Shown in pieces: positions 38,058-48,093 of a stretch of 64,000 nucleotides of DNA. Location: NCBI GenBank assembly GCA_051453625.1, contig JBOZIK010000001.1, forward strand, positions 73,900,992-73,964,991. Direction: 5' to 3'. This stretch comes from Welwitschia mirabilis (lineage: Eukaryota > Gnetophyta > Gnetopsida > Welwitschiales). Every line of letters begins with the position of its first letter. The first letter of the stretch is position 1. The notes under the pieces are model-generated. The model had not been told where the DNA came from, searched no databases, and saw nothing but the letters and a program-made list of their open reading frames with translations. The position numbers and the translations under genes were made by a program.

Positions 38058-39144
38058 TGTTGTGCTACTAATTTATGTATATTTAATAGAGTATTTTAAG
38101 TTATTTTTCAAGTAAATAGATAGGTAAATGCTTTGTTTTTATGATAATAGAGAGATAGGATAAAAAACATGAAAATATGTAATCTCCATAATAAATTTCA
38201 AGAATTTTGAGAAAATATGAATAATCTATATTTATGATGATAACTTCCCACAAAAAATAAGGCTAATGCACTGATTAAATATTTACTGAATACCATTGTT
38301 CACCTCATCATTTGGAATATAGAATAGATGATTGTGCCAACTAGATGCTAACTAAGGTCTGACTAGTAACTGATGTAAATTTGATCATGAGGTAGTATTA
38401 TTTTCTTTATCTTCTAGATGACTAGCCAAATAATATTGATTGTAATACCCACACTGAATGTTCATCTAACTTTTTCCACTTTTATTCCAATTCCTTACTC
38501 TGCAGCTGTTAGGGTTTACCCATGCCTTTTTCTCTGTTCTATTTCATGTTTTAAGTCAATAAATAGAGGTCTCCTCATTTAATCCTCCTTATATTCATTT
38601 GCACTCGACATTCTTATAACAGGAGATTAAAGGGCCAAAGAACTATCTTATAGTTTCAGAGAGATATTTTCTTGGTGTTTGGTGGTATTTCCTCCATTGA
38701 GGTATAGATATATTGTAATATCGATGTGATGTGATTTATAATATAAAACATTTCTTCTTGTAATTTAATGTATGAATGATCTTCTTCCTTATCGCTTATG
38801 TTGCTTGAGATTTAGTGACAATTTCTCATGTAATATAGTTTACGAGGATAACTTTTGTCAAAGTTGTGCTTGGATATTTTAGTACATTATTATTTTATTT
38901 TCCAACATTAGCATTGCATAAGTGTGATTCATTTCATTTTCATGCATTACAAGTTATTTCTATAGGTTAGGTTACATTATTTTTGCTTTAAAAGCAACTC
39001 TCTTATTTTTATATTTTGGCCTTTGATGGATTACAACATTCACATTTATCCCATCTATATTAGTGTGTTGTGTTTGTGTATATTATTTGTAATTAATTGG
39101 ATTGTACTTGGGATGTAAACATTGCATAATTATGCACTGCAAAA
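38058..39144 (+). mobile_element. Element B 3' LTR
   Basis: It starts TGTTGTGCTACT and aligns along its full length with the 5' LTR at 28226-29310. The end is GCACTGCAAAA where the 5' LTR has GCACCACAACA, so the terminal CA is lost. Differences are numerous and scattered, so the insertion is old. A TATA-like TCAATAAATAG lies near 38558. Confidence 0.88.
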
Positions 39145-39539
39145 TATGTTTACTCTTATCCTTTGCCCTTGTGGATTACACTAATTAACTTAAATGCATC
39201 ACGCTTTCAAAATTAGCTTAAGTTTATTACATTAGTTCATTATCACTATTTTTGCATACACATTATTATCCTCTAGATTATCAATGTCATATTTTATGAT
39301 TTTTTGTATGTATATGTATGACATTCATTTATTCCATGGAGACATGACTAAGTAGGAGGCTTAGGAATATTTTAGTATTTATATTAGTTGATTGATTTTT
39401 TATATCTATTCCTGCATGGCTAAATTAAACTCAATTTACATTTTTTTTTTCTAAGTGATTTTTTATCATAGTTACATTTGTTAGTAATATAGTTGATCAC
39501 TCATTTTGTTAGGGACTAACAAGGCTAAGTATGAGGCTA
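39145..39539 (+). other. Element A 3' region, right part
   Basis: This resumes element A after the B insertion. No coding is readable. The last bases before the LTR (AACAAGGCTAAGTATGAGGC) match the plus-strand primer position of B and C. Confidence 0.6.
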
Positions 39540-40002
39540 TGTTGTGATGTTAATTTGTAGGAATTTGATGGTGTATTTGGAGTGATTTTACAAGACATTT
39601 ATATAGGTTTAGATGCAATAATGATGATTATAGAGATTTAACAAGATGATCATTGAAATATGTAATTCTTAGCATATTTGTAGGTTTCTTAGGTTTATTA
39701 TGATAATGTATACTTAAAATAAGTTTCATGATATAGAATACTAATTTACCTTTGATATTGGAGATAAGGAAGCCTATCATCCCCTCTATCATGTCCATGA
39801 TAGGTAGGACAATACTACTATTGATATGGAAAAAAGCTGTGAGGTTGATAACAGGGCCTAAAGATGATGAAATTCCTTTTAATATGGAGTGAAGTCCCCT
39901 CTGTCATTCTCATGATAGTTAAAACAATAGCTATTTTTATATGGTTAAAAGGAATTATCTTTGTAATAGGGTCAAGTAATCCATTTGGGCTATTAGGATT
40001 TC

Positions 40003-40914
40003 NNNNNNNNNNNNNNNNNNNNNNNNNNNNNNNNNNNNNNNNNNNNNNNNNNNNNNNNNNNNNNNNNNNNNNNNNNNNNNNNNNNNNNNNNNNNNNNNNN
40101 NNNNNNNNNNNNNNNNNNNNNNNNNNNNNNNNNNNNNNNNNNNNNNNNNNNNNNNNNNNNNNNNNNNNNNNNNNNNNNNNNNNNNNNNNNNNNNNNNNNN
40201 NNNNNNNNNNNNNNNNNNNNNNNNNNNNNNNNNNNNNNNNNNNNNNNNNNNNNNNNNNNNNNNNNNNNNNNNNNNNNNNNNNNNNNNNNNNNNNNNNNNN
40301 NNNNNNNNNNNNNNNNNNNNNNNNNNNNNNNNNNNNNNNNNNNNNNNNNNNNNNNNNNNNNNNNNNNNNNNNNNNNNNNNNNNNNNNNNNNNNNNNNNNN
40401 NNNNNNNNNNNNNNNNNNNNNNNNNNNNNNNNNNNNNNNNNNNNNNNNNNNNNNNNNNNNNNNNNNNNNNNNNNNNNNNNNNNNNNNNNNNNNNNNNNNN
40501 NNNNNNNNNNNNNNNNNNNNNNNNNNNNNNNNNNNNNNNNNNNNNNNNNNNNNNNNNNNNNNNNNNNNNNNNNNNNNNNNNNNNNNNNNNNNNNNNNNNN
40601 NNNNNNNNNNNNNNNNNNNNNNNNNNNNNNNNNNNNNNNNNNNNNNNNNNNNNNNNNNNNNNNNNNNNNNNNNNNNNNNNNNNNNNNNNNNNNNNNNNNN
40701 NNNNNNNNNNNNNNNNNNNNNNNNNNNNNNNNNNNNNNNNNNNNNNNNNNNNNNNNNNNNNNNNNNNNNNNNNNNNNNNNNNNNNNNNNNNNNNNNNNNN
40801 NNNNNNNNNNNNNNNNNNNNNNNNNNNNNNNNNNNNNNNNNNNNNNNNNNNNNNNNNNNNNNNNNNNNNNNNNNNNNNNNNNNNNNNNNNNNNNNNNNNN
40901 NNNNNNNNNNNNNN
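40003..40914. other. Assembly gap, 912 N, probably oversized
   Basis: The flanks correspond to 19864 and about 20039 of the 5' LTR of A, so about 174 bases are expected unless an insertion sits in the gap. Confidence 0.7.
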
Positions 40915-41375
40915 TTCTTCCATTGAAGTGCTATTACTTTGTTCTAAGTGGATGTAAAGTACTTTGAATTAATACAATAACCATTTTTATTCCAATTCTA
41001 TTTATGTTCCTTATAATTTACATTGTTTATAGTTTTAGTGATGATTATATAATTTATTTAGATCATAAGGACAAACTTTGTTAAGGTTGACTTTAGTTAG
41101 TATAGATTTGCATTGTTATTTCATTTTCATTTCATTGCATTCCATATTCTATTTGGTATATCTCATAGTTTAAATTGATTAGAAACAAATTAAATACTCT
41201 TCTTAATTGATTTAAATTATAGAGAAGCTAGTTCTTGTAATAGGAGGATTAGGATCTAATAGAATTCCTTTTACTTGCATTTGCATTTCATCTCCATTTA
41301 CTTTGCATTATATTTTACTTTGTTATTTGCTTTTAGTTATTAAAAGATTAAAAAATTAAAAACACTTTGGAAATC

Positions 41376-41475
41376 NNNNNNNNNNNNNNNNNNNNNNNNN
41401 NNNNNNNNNNNNNNNNNNNNNNNNNNNNNNNNNNNNNNNNNNNNNNNNNNNNNNNNNNNNNNNNNNNNNNNNNNN
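41376..41475. other. Spurious 100-N gap with overlapping flanks
   Basis: The 12 bases ACTTTGGAAATC occur on both sides of the gap (41364-41375 and 41476-41487). The 5' LTR of A reads straight through this place (about 20490-20510) with one such segment. The contig ends therefore overlap and the gap is not real. Confidence 0.85.
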
Positions 41476-41699
41476 ACTTTGGAAATCAGTTCTTTAACTC
41501 TAATCCTAGTGCCTTCATTATTATTATGACATTCAAGTGAACTCCCATCTACACTAGTATGTGTTTTTTTTCAAGTTATTTGATTTACAAGTTTACCAAC
41601 AAGGACTTTAGGATAGCATAAATTTACATCACAATAGATAGAGATTAATTTATTGTATAACATTAGCTTTAATGAATTACACAAGCTACTACATCTTTT

Positions 41700-43360
41700 A
41701 CAAATCTTAAACAGGTGATGACTTCACTTTAAGTTCTTTCTCTTTTGGACTTGTCATAGTATTTTGGTCTAAAAACTAATGCCTCAGTTATGGTCATTGG
41801 AGTTTTCTGTCATAATAGAAACACCCCATTACCTTTTTTAGCAAGAAGATGTATCCTAGAATTTATTCTTCATCCACATACACTCATGAAATATTCATCA
41901 TAACCAAAGATATTAACAAATGATGTTAATATCTCTTGGATAGGAAGTTCACAATTTTTACTGGTTAGAAGAGTCTATGCAATTTACTTACTCAAATAAT
42001 TTAGACGTCTAACTAGTAACAATGTCTAAAAAAACTATTGATTTATGATTATGACATTTATAACAAATCTAATAGTGATAATTGAGTGGCTAATGCTCTT
42101 TCTAGTCTCCACCATTTTGACACTTAGCTATATGCTACTATTTGATTGACTATAATCCTATTATTAGATTAGTTATGATAGTTTTACCAAAACCATCCTA
42201 TAAAACAATACATTCTAATGAAATTCTGATCTAACCTAGTAATGAAACAAATCTTCTTTTTTAAGAATGGCCTAGTTTACTTCCAATATAGACTTTTAAT
42301 TCCTAAAAAGACTAACCTTTGAACTTAATTACTTAATAAATTACACTTCATCTTTACTAATGGTTACTCTGGCATTAAAGCTATCCCTACCTACCTTACT
42401 ACTTTCTTTTACTAGCTTGTCATGTCCCAAGATGTTAAAACTTTTATTAGTCAATGCTTAGTTTAACAACATAACAAGTATTATAATCAAGCCTCTTTTG
42501 ATGTCCTTTAACCCTCCCAATTCCTCCTTACATCTAGCAAGATATATTCATGGAATTTATTACTTACCTTTCCAATTCAAGAGGTAAAATCATGATAGGA
42601 TTTATTGTTAACAGTTTAACAAAATTTGCTCATTTCATTAGCTTGTCTTCTAAATAAATAGTAGCATCTTTAGCTTTCCTCTTTGCAGTTGTGATTTCTC
42701 ACCCACACAACATCCCAAAAATCTATCTTAGTAATAGAGATTAAAGTTTTATTATTATATTTTAGTGATAATTATTTAAACTCTAAGGGACAACTCTTAC
42801 CTTTAGTAGCTCATACCATCCATAGACAAATGACCAAACAGAGGTCTTGAATCATTACCTTGAAGCCCATATTCACTGTTTTATTAGTGACAAGCCCCAC
42901 AATCTCCATTTAGTAGAACATTGGTATAATTTGACTTATTACACCTCCATTTGTATGACCCCTTTTAAAGCTTTATATGACTGGCCTCCACTCATGATTT
43001 CATTATATGTTGTTAATAGTACATCTATTACCTCTTTAGAATAGAATTTGTAATATCAATAGTAGTTGTTAATTAAACTCAAATAAAATCTTACTTAAGC
43101 TTATCATAGAATGAAGTAGTAGATGGATTGGCAGAAACTAAAAAGCATTTTAATGAAGGTAATTTGGTTTATCTAAAGCTTCAATCTTGCCATCATATTT
43201 TAGTTCACTATTGTATATCCTAGAAACTTACAAAACATTTTTATGTTACTTTTTAAGTGATTCGATGGATTTAACCTATTGCATATGAAATAGAACTTCT
43301 TACTGCTACTTACATGCATCTTGTTTTCCATGTGTCATTACTCAAACCTTGCATTTTTTT
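41700..43360 (+). pseudogene. Chromovirus (Ty3/gypsy) RNase H-integrase remnant
   Basis: RNase H begins near 41700 (LKQVMTSL, then LKTNAS for the TDAS motif) and continues through RKFTIFTG*KSLCNLLTQ and VANALSSL (the family's ADALSR end) to about 42115. Integrase follows: FKNGLVYFQYRLLIPK, a zinc domain with HPTGGHSGI-like codons read as FTNGYSGIKA, ISQCLV for the CxxC segment with its Cys changed, then an open run at 42847-43044 with YNLTYYTSICMTPFKALYD. The tail ILFSMCHYSNLA at about 43317 is the HPVFHVSLLK motif. This is the Del/Reina type of chromovirus, distinct from A-D. No chromodomain can be read after it, and RT is missing on the left, where the LTR of A ends. Confidence 0.8.
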
Positions 43361-43711
43361 CATTAAACACCTATAGAGGTTTTTTAGATGCTTATTCCAT
43401 AAAATGCCTCAAGAGTCCTTTTGAGTCTTTTATCTCATACAACACCTCAAAAGTCCTTTTTCACATTTATTTAATAAAATTCCTAAAAAGTACTTTTAAG
43501 GCATCTTATTAGATAAATGCTTTAAAATACTCTTGAGATATTCCTTGGGAAAATGGCTTAAAAGACATTTTAAGGAATTTTTATTAAATTTCATTAGAAA
43601 AAACTTAAAAGCCTATATGATTTTAATGAAATTGTTTTTAAGGAAATTTGTGAAAAAATTCCTTAAAAAATTCTAAGGTATTTTTAAGGCCTGCTTATAT
43701 TTCTTGTAGTG
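43361..43711 (+). mobile_element. CACTA transposon 3' end
   Basis: The stretch ends TTTCTTGTAGTG, the exact inverse of the CACTACAAGAAA terminus. In the 340 bases before it, short subterminal repeats (AAAAGTCCTTT, TTAAGG, CTTAAAA) recur in both orientations at least a dozen times. The three bases after it are TAG, as are those before the CACTA-like 5' end at 5928. The left limit is where chromovirus codons stop. No transposase is readable nearby. Confidence 0.7.
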
Positions 43712-44458
43712 TAGAATACATAACTCTAGAAATTAAAATGATCAAATGCTCAATAGTGCTTTAAGAACTAAATTTTTTAGATGAAAAAATTGGAATGTTA
43801 AAGCCTTAGGCCAAGGATTTCTCTAAGCCAAACCCTCATGGTTATTTGATCTTTAACTTAGAAGATTTGTTGTACTTGTGTAAATGTGGTTTCACTAGCT
43901 ACAAAATTGATGCTACATCATCTAAAACAATTATGTGTATCATAATATTTGCCTTTGAATTTTCCGTAATACTAGCATGACTAGTATTATGGTTGATCCA
44001 TACATCCTACTTCTAGACTATGCTCATCAACATTTCACAGAAGAGGTAAATCTAGAATCTGTTCATCAATAAAACTCCAATAATAGAGAGCCCAAAAAGG
44101 CCTACCATCATGAATAAAATTCTAACATACATTTTCATAAGAACTCCAAAGATACTAGTGACTTTGAGATCTAACATTATCTTTCTATAATGACTAAAGA
44201 TGGAGGAGATCTATAAATTGATTATGAAGGAATGTTATAAGGCTATGCTATGCTTCCATCAGATGAAATGTCATGAATGCATCTTTTGTATCTTGTTCTA
44301 CCCTGTGTTGTAGAGGTATCTTCTAGTTTACATGATTGTGCTACCATTTTATGACATTATAGATTTTTCCTTTTATTGTAATTCATGGATTATACTTCTC
44401 TTCACACTGCTTTATCTCTTCTTTGCTTATCAATCTCATTTTTTCACTCTTCCTATTA
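43712..44458 (+). pseudogene. Unrecognised coding-like stretch
   Basis: One plus-strand frame at about 43797-43980 reads some 60 residues with a single stop and balanced composition (for example DFSKPNPHGYLIFNLEDLL and CGFTSYKIDATSSK). Another frame continues near 44000-44100 (VDPYILLLDYAHQHFTEEVN, ESPKRP). This is less T-rich than its surroundings. I do not recognise the protein. It could be a captured host gene fragment, a lost part of a CACTA element, or chance. The right end, from 44332, is T-rich noise before the LTR of element C. Confidence 0.25.
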
Positions 44459-45508
44459 TGCTTCCAATTTGTGATTATTTGATGGGATTTGATGAGTTAT
44501 TTTACAAGACTTTTATATAAGTTTAGGTGCAATACTAAGGATTTTAGAAATACAAGAGGAAATCTTGGAAATATGTAATTCTTATCCAAATTTTATGTAT
44601 TAAAGATAAATTCTAATGCATAGAGCTTTGAAGAAGGATTATTGACAAAAATGCTAAGTTCTCTTTAAGAAAATGATCAAAGAAAACTGTCATCTCTGAC
44701 ATCATCCCACGATAGCCAAGATAATGACTACTGGTGTGGACTATTGAATCATTGCTGAGTCATCATTCTAAGTTATTGTTTATAATGTACTATCATTTCC
44801 ATTATTGTCTAGATCACAGTTTGGACAACACTAACATATAACTATAATAGTGACATTTAACCATTTTATCTATTTCATTTATGAGTGCATCTAACAACAC
44901 CTATTATTTATCTTTTTCTACTATGAGTTGTTATAAATAAATCCTTCTTTAACTCTTCTTCTCATCTTCATTACATCAAAAATTCTTATGATAGAAGATC
45001 AAAGGGCAGAAGATCCATCTTGAGTGTTGCAAAAAGATGTGCACTTGTTAGAGGGTTGTGTATCCTCCATTAAGGCCTAGCTATTTTGTAACTAATATGC
45101 TTATCACTCTTTCTTAATATAAACTTTGTTTTATTTTCATATTTGCATTGAATATTTTCTGATGACCCTTATAGTCTATATTACCCTTGATCTAGTAACA
45201 ATTCCTTGCATGATATAAATTATTAAGGGCAAATTTTGTTAAGGCTAAAAAAAAGTAGTGTTAATTCATTTTACATTCATTTAGATTAGTTGCACTTTGC
45301 ATTGGCATTACATTCCTTTATTTCCTTGCATCATTCTTTATTTTTTGTTCCTAGTATTCTTTTACAAAGCAACCTAACTTTCATACTTGTATACTTTAAT
45401 GTAAATATGACATTTTAAGTCTACTCCCACTCATCCTAGTGTGATGTATCATCTAAGATATCTATTTTGATTATAAATAATAGGATATCTTTGAATGCAA
45501 AGACTTAT
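44459..45508 (+). mobile_element. Element C 5' LTR
   Basis: It starts near TGCTTCCAATTTG (start inferred from the other LTRs, which have AATTTGT at the same distance). It aligns with 50254-51286 throughout. A TATA box GTTATAAATAAATC lies at about 44932. The shared module GTATCCTCCATTAAGGCC lies at about 45060-45080. Recurrent palindromes lie at 44689-44729 and 44791-44830. The right end falls in a 10-N gap. Confidence 0.8.
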
Positions 45509-45518
45509 NNNNNNNNNN

Positions 45519-45532
45519 CATTGACGAGGAAG
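45519..45532 (+). other. Element C primer-binding site, partial
   Basis: CATTGACGAGGAAG right after the 10-N gap matches the second half of TGGCGCCGTTGCCGGGGA with G-to-A and C-to-A differences. Its position after the LTR is as in A, B and D; the first half is in the gap. Confidence 0.55.
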
Positions 45533-45566
45533 GCTATTGAGGAGTACAAGAATTTTCATCATTCAA

Positions 45567-45984
45567 ATGAGTATATCAAACCTCTATTTGATTATTTGTA
45601 TGTGTGATGTTGTATTTTATTAGAAGCTATAGGTTTTCTATGTGCAATATTTTAGTTTCGATTTTTTTAAGTTTTAGCTTTCTATAAAATTTATAGTCAT
45701 CTCCATGATAGTTAGGATGATAGTATGCCATTTTTACTTTAAGTTTTATTTTTGGATCATAATTTTTATAAAATAAATTAGTTTTTGTCATCTCCTATGA
45801 TGTCTGGACAACTAGGAGGATGATAGTCTTATTTTCTATGTTTTCCACTTTCTATTTTTAGTTACAGTTCTATTTCTATTTTTCTATTTTTTATGTGTGT
45901 TATACCTTCTATCATCCCCATGATAGATAGGATGATAGTGTTGTTTTTTATTTTTTTATTTTTTTGGTTATTCTTTGTTTGTAG
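45567..45984 (+). other. Element C leader intron (putative)
   Basis: By alignment the donor is ATGAGTAT at 45567 (GT in D1 and D2) and the acceptor is TTTGTTTGTAG ending at 45984. A start-codon-like GTG-GTA-AGT follows five bases later (45990), where A has ATG-ATA-AAT. Three recurrent palindromes lie inside (45696-45723, 45787-45826, 45909-45938), the densest cluster in the window. Confidence 0.45.
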
Positions 45985-45989
45985 GAACT

Positions 45990-47340
45990 GTGGTAAGTTT
46001 AGTATAGAAAAAGTCTTATAAAAAAAAAATGATTGTCGATAGATGAAAATATTAAAGAAGGATAAGAATACAAACTATAAGTGCATGCATTATTTTTTTG
46101 GCTTATTTTATTTTTAAAACTTAATCATGTTTAAGTACCTACCTTCATCTTGAACTAAGATTTATTTTTCCCATTCTTCTCAAAAATGAATAGTGATAGA
46201 AGAGCCCATATAAAAAGTCTTATTAAAAGGTGTAAAAACAAACCTAAGGATAATAGTAATAAGACACTTGGGTAAATTCTTATTAAAAAAAGAAGAAAAG
46301 AATTTAAGAAGGATGGTAAAAAAAAAAAAAAAAAAATTAAGAGAGCTTTTTACAAAAAAAAAAGAAGGCCAATATGAAAAAATGTTGAGAGTAGGAATAG
46401 GGCTTATTCTTCTTTTTAACTACCTTATTATTCCCCCTTTCCTTTTCAAAATCCATATATAACTAATGATAAAAATCTTAGAGATTTAACCTTATATAAT
46501 CATTTTTACCCTATCCATCCATCTCTTATGAACTACTATGAAGAAGAAAAGGATCTAGGAAAAGAAATGATGAATGAGATACGTAAAAACATAGAAAATA
46601 CCAATAGAGGAATTAAAAAATTGATTGAAATCTTTTAATAAAATATTCTCAACATTAAGGATATATTTTAAATCCTCAAATGTATTCTTCTACATATAAC
46701 CTTAAGGAAAATGGAAAAAACTTAGAAATAAATGGTTATAATTCTTACTTCCAAGTTGAGGATAAAATTTTAGATCAAACTTCATTATTCTACTCATTAG
46801 GATATGAACAAAGGGGAGACAATAATAATTGAACTATATCTTTTAATAATAAAGATGAGAATGGCTATTTAGATGATGATGTTAAGGTAAATCTATGATA
46901 AAAATGATAATCACATTTTCACTACTAATGAAAACAACAACATGCAATAAGATGATGAGAATAGCTAAGAAGAAAAATAAGATAACATTGAAGTTTTAGA
47001 TCATATTGCAAATTTTCACATATTTTGTAAGGATGAACGAGTTACACCAATACTAAAGGCTCAACGTTTGAAATTAATGGAGATAAGCATTAAAACAAAA
47101 TCAATAGAACATAATCAACTTAACTCAAATGAGGATTATAGTTTAAAATTAATGGAGTTATTTAGAGAGGAATAGAAATCAAGTCAAGAGATATTAAAAT
47201 ATCTTTAATCAAATAATGAAAACAATAAGAGATTTTCTTTCTACAATCTTTCAAATGATCTTTTTGATGAATCCACCAACTTAGAAAAGAATAATAATCC
47301 TTAATAAAATTAAAATTAAGAATAAGAAATAATTAATCAT
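45990..47340 (+). pseudogene. Element C ORF1-like stretch, Asn/Lys/Glu-rich
   Basis: This begins at the position of the gag start in the relatives, but I cannot read the gag domain (no YSGLN or LIDF segment). What is readable is hydrophilic and broken by stops: MNSDRRAHIKSLIKRCKN at 46187, an A-run region at 46300-46370, EEEKDLGKEMMNEIRKNIEN at about 46543, and KAQRLKLMEISIKTKS at about 47060. The character resembles the hydrophilic tail of gag in A and B rather than a capsid domain. Confidence 0.4.
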
Positions 47341-47399
47341 AAAGAAGAGAGATACAATCAATGAAGAAATTATTCAAACAAGTAGCTCTATAAATTACA

Positions 47400-48093
47400 T
47401 TCTTGTTCTTGAAAGTAATGGACCACATCATCTTGAGGACTTGAGTTTAAAAATCTTTCAACCTATTCCCTTAAAAACTTCATGTGAAAAAAGTAACATC
47501 TTTTCCTCATTTGCAAAGTTAACTCTATCATGTGCTTTCATTTATCATTCTTTTCTAAAACAAAATTTGGGATACCTTAGAACTCTTAATTGGGGAAAAC
47601 CATATCTTCTTGATCCAAATCCATATTTAAAGTTAAATGTTAAAAATATTCTTAGGTGTGTTAAACCTATCTTAATCTCTTATCCTTAGAATTTTCTTAC
47701 AAATCCTTGAATCTTAAATAAAGCCTCTTATGTTCAATATCAAGCTTTGAATGTAAACTATGTTTCAAATCCTTCATATCGTGAGTTTGATAAGAGATTG
47801 TTTTCGAATGAGTTACATGAATTTGTTTCTCTTACATTAATGCTTATAGAGACAAATTGTTATGTGCTTTTGCAAAATTTAAAAAGCCTTGGTTTCCTCT
47901 TAAAAATCCATGTCTTAAATCAAATAATAGGAAAAATTTTAAAGATCCTTCAAAATTACCTTGGAAATTCTCTTTGAGTCCCTTTTCACATGCCTTTTCG
48001 AAACATGCTCAAGATTCACAAATCTTTAATAAGAGATTATCTTTTAATGATATTTATCATTTCTTTATCTCTTATTTAAATTTAAAAAATTAA
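47400..48093 (+). pseudogene. Element C open frame, unrecognised protein
   Basis: Frame 2 is open from about 47396 to 47689 and again 47747-47977 (with two stops between). Frame 1 continues the sensible reading from 47857 to 48093, so a one-base shift near 47860 is likely. Readable segments include LRTLNWGKPYLLDPNPYLK, LRCVKPI, VQYQALNVNYVSNPSYREF, RLFSNELHEF, FAKFKKPWFPLKNP, and a basic end (KHAQDSQIFNKRLS). Trp, Pro, Tyr and Cys use is normal for a protein and unlike chance AT-rich DNA. It has no polymerase, protease or integrase motif. It lies where the autonomous relatives have protease and RT. I do not recognise the family. Confidence 0.5.

Larger units (their letters stand above)
28226..39144 (+). 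mobile_element. Element B: Athila-like LTR retrotransposon nested in A
   Basis: Two LTRs of 1,085 and 1,087 bp (28226-29310, 38058-39144) align end to end without gaps of note. A primer site, gag, protease, RT, RNase H and integrase follow the first in order, and a long 3' region with a further decayed ORF precedes the second. Flanking five-base sequences TATAT and TATGT differ by one transition and are the probable target duplication. Total length is 10.9 kb, typical of Athila. B inserted after A, since it interrupts A. Confidence 0.9.
19403..41636 (+). mobile_element. Element A: Athila-like LTR retrotransposon, interrupted by element B
   Basis: The 5' LTR (19403-20644) and 3' LTR (39540-41636, with gaps) align along their length. 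A tRNA-Asp-type primer site follows the 5' LTR, and decayed gag, protease, RT, RNase H and integrase follow in that order. Element B sits in the 3' non-coding region with a probable duplicated target (TATAT at 28221-28225, TATGT at 39145-39149). Without B and the oversized gaps, A is about 10.5-11 kb. The five bases outside the LTRs (TACAG, GATAG) agree at only three positions, so the outer target duplication is not convincing. All genes are dead. Confidence 0.85.
39540..41636 (+). mobile_element. Element A 3' LTR (two N gaps)
   Basis: It starts TGTTGTGATGTTAATTTG and ends CATCACAATA. Outside the gaps it aligns with 19403-20644 throughout. The recurrent palindrome is present at 39774-39814 and about 39895-39930. 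The two gaps (912 and 100 N) inflate it: the 5' LTR has only about 174 bases where the first gap stands and none where the second stands. Confidence 0.85.

Noticed and set aside
39864-40967. Long open frames on both strands through the N run
   Set aside because: They are open only because N cannot encode a stop; the flanks are LTR sequence.
41637-41641. Target duplication of element A (TACAG before, GATAG after)
   Set aside because: Only three of five bases agree and the LTR end is not exact; not strong enough to claim.
46318-46370. A-runs that might mark the tail of a LINE, SINE or processed pseudogene
   Set aside because: They lie inside a lysine-rich frame of element C with no target duplication or LINE motif nearby.
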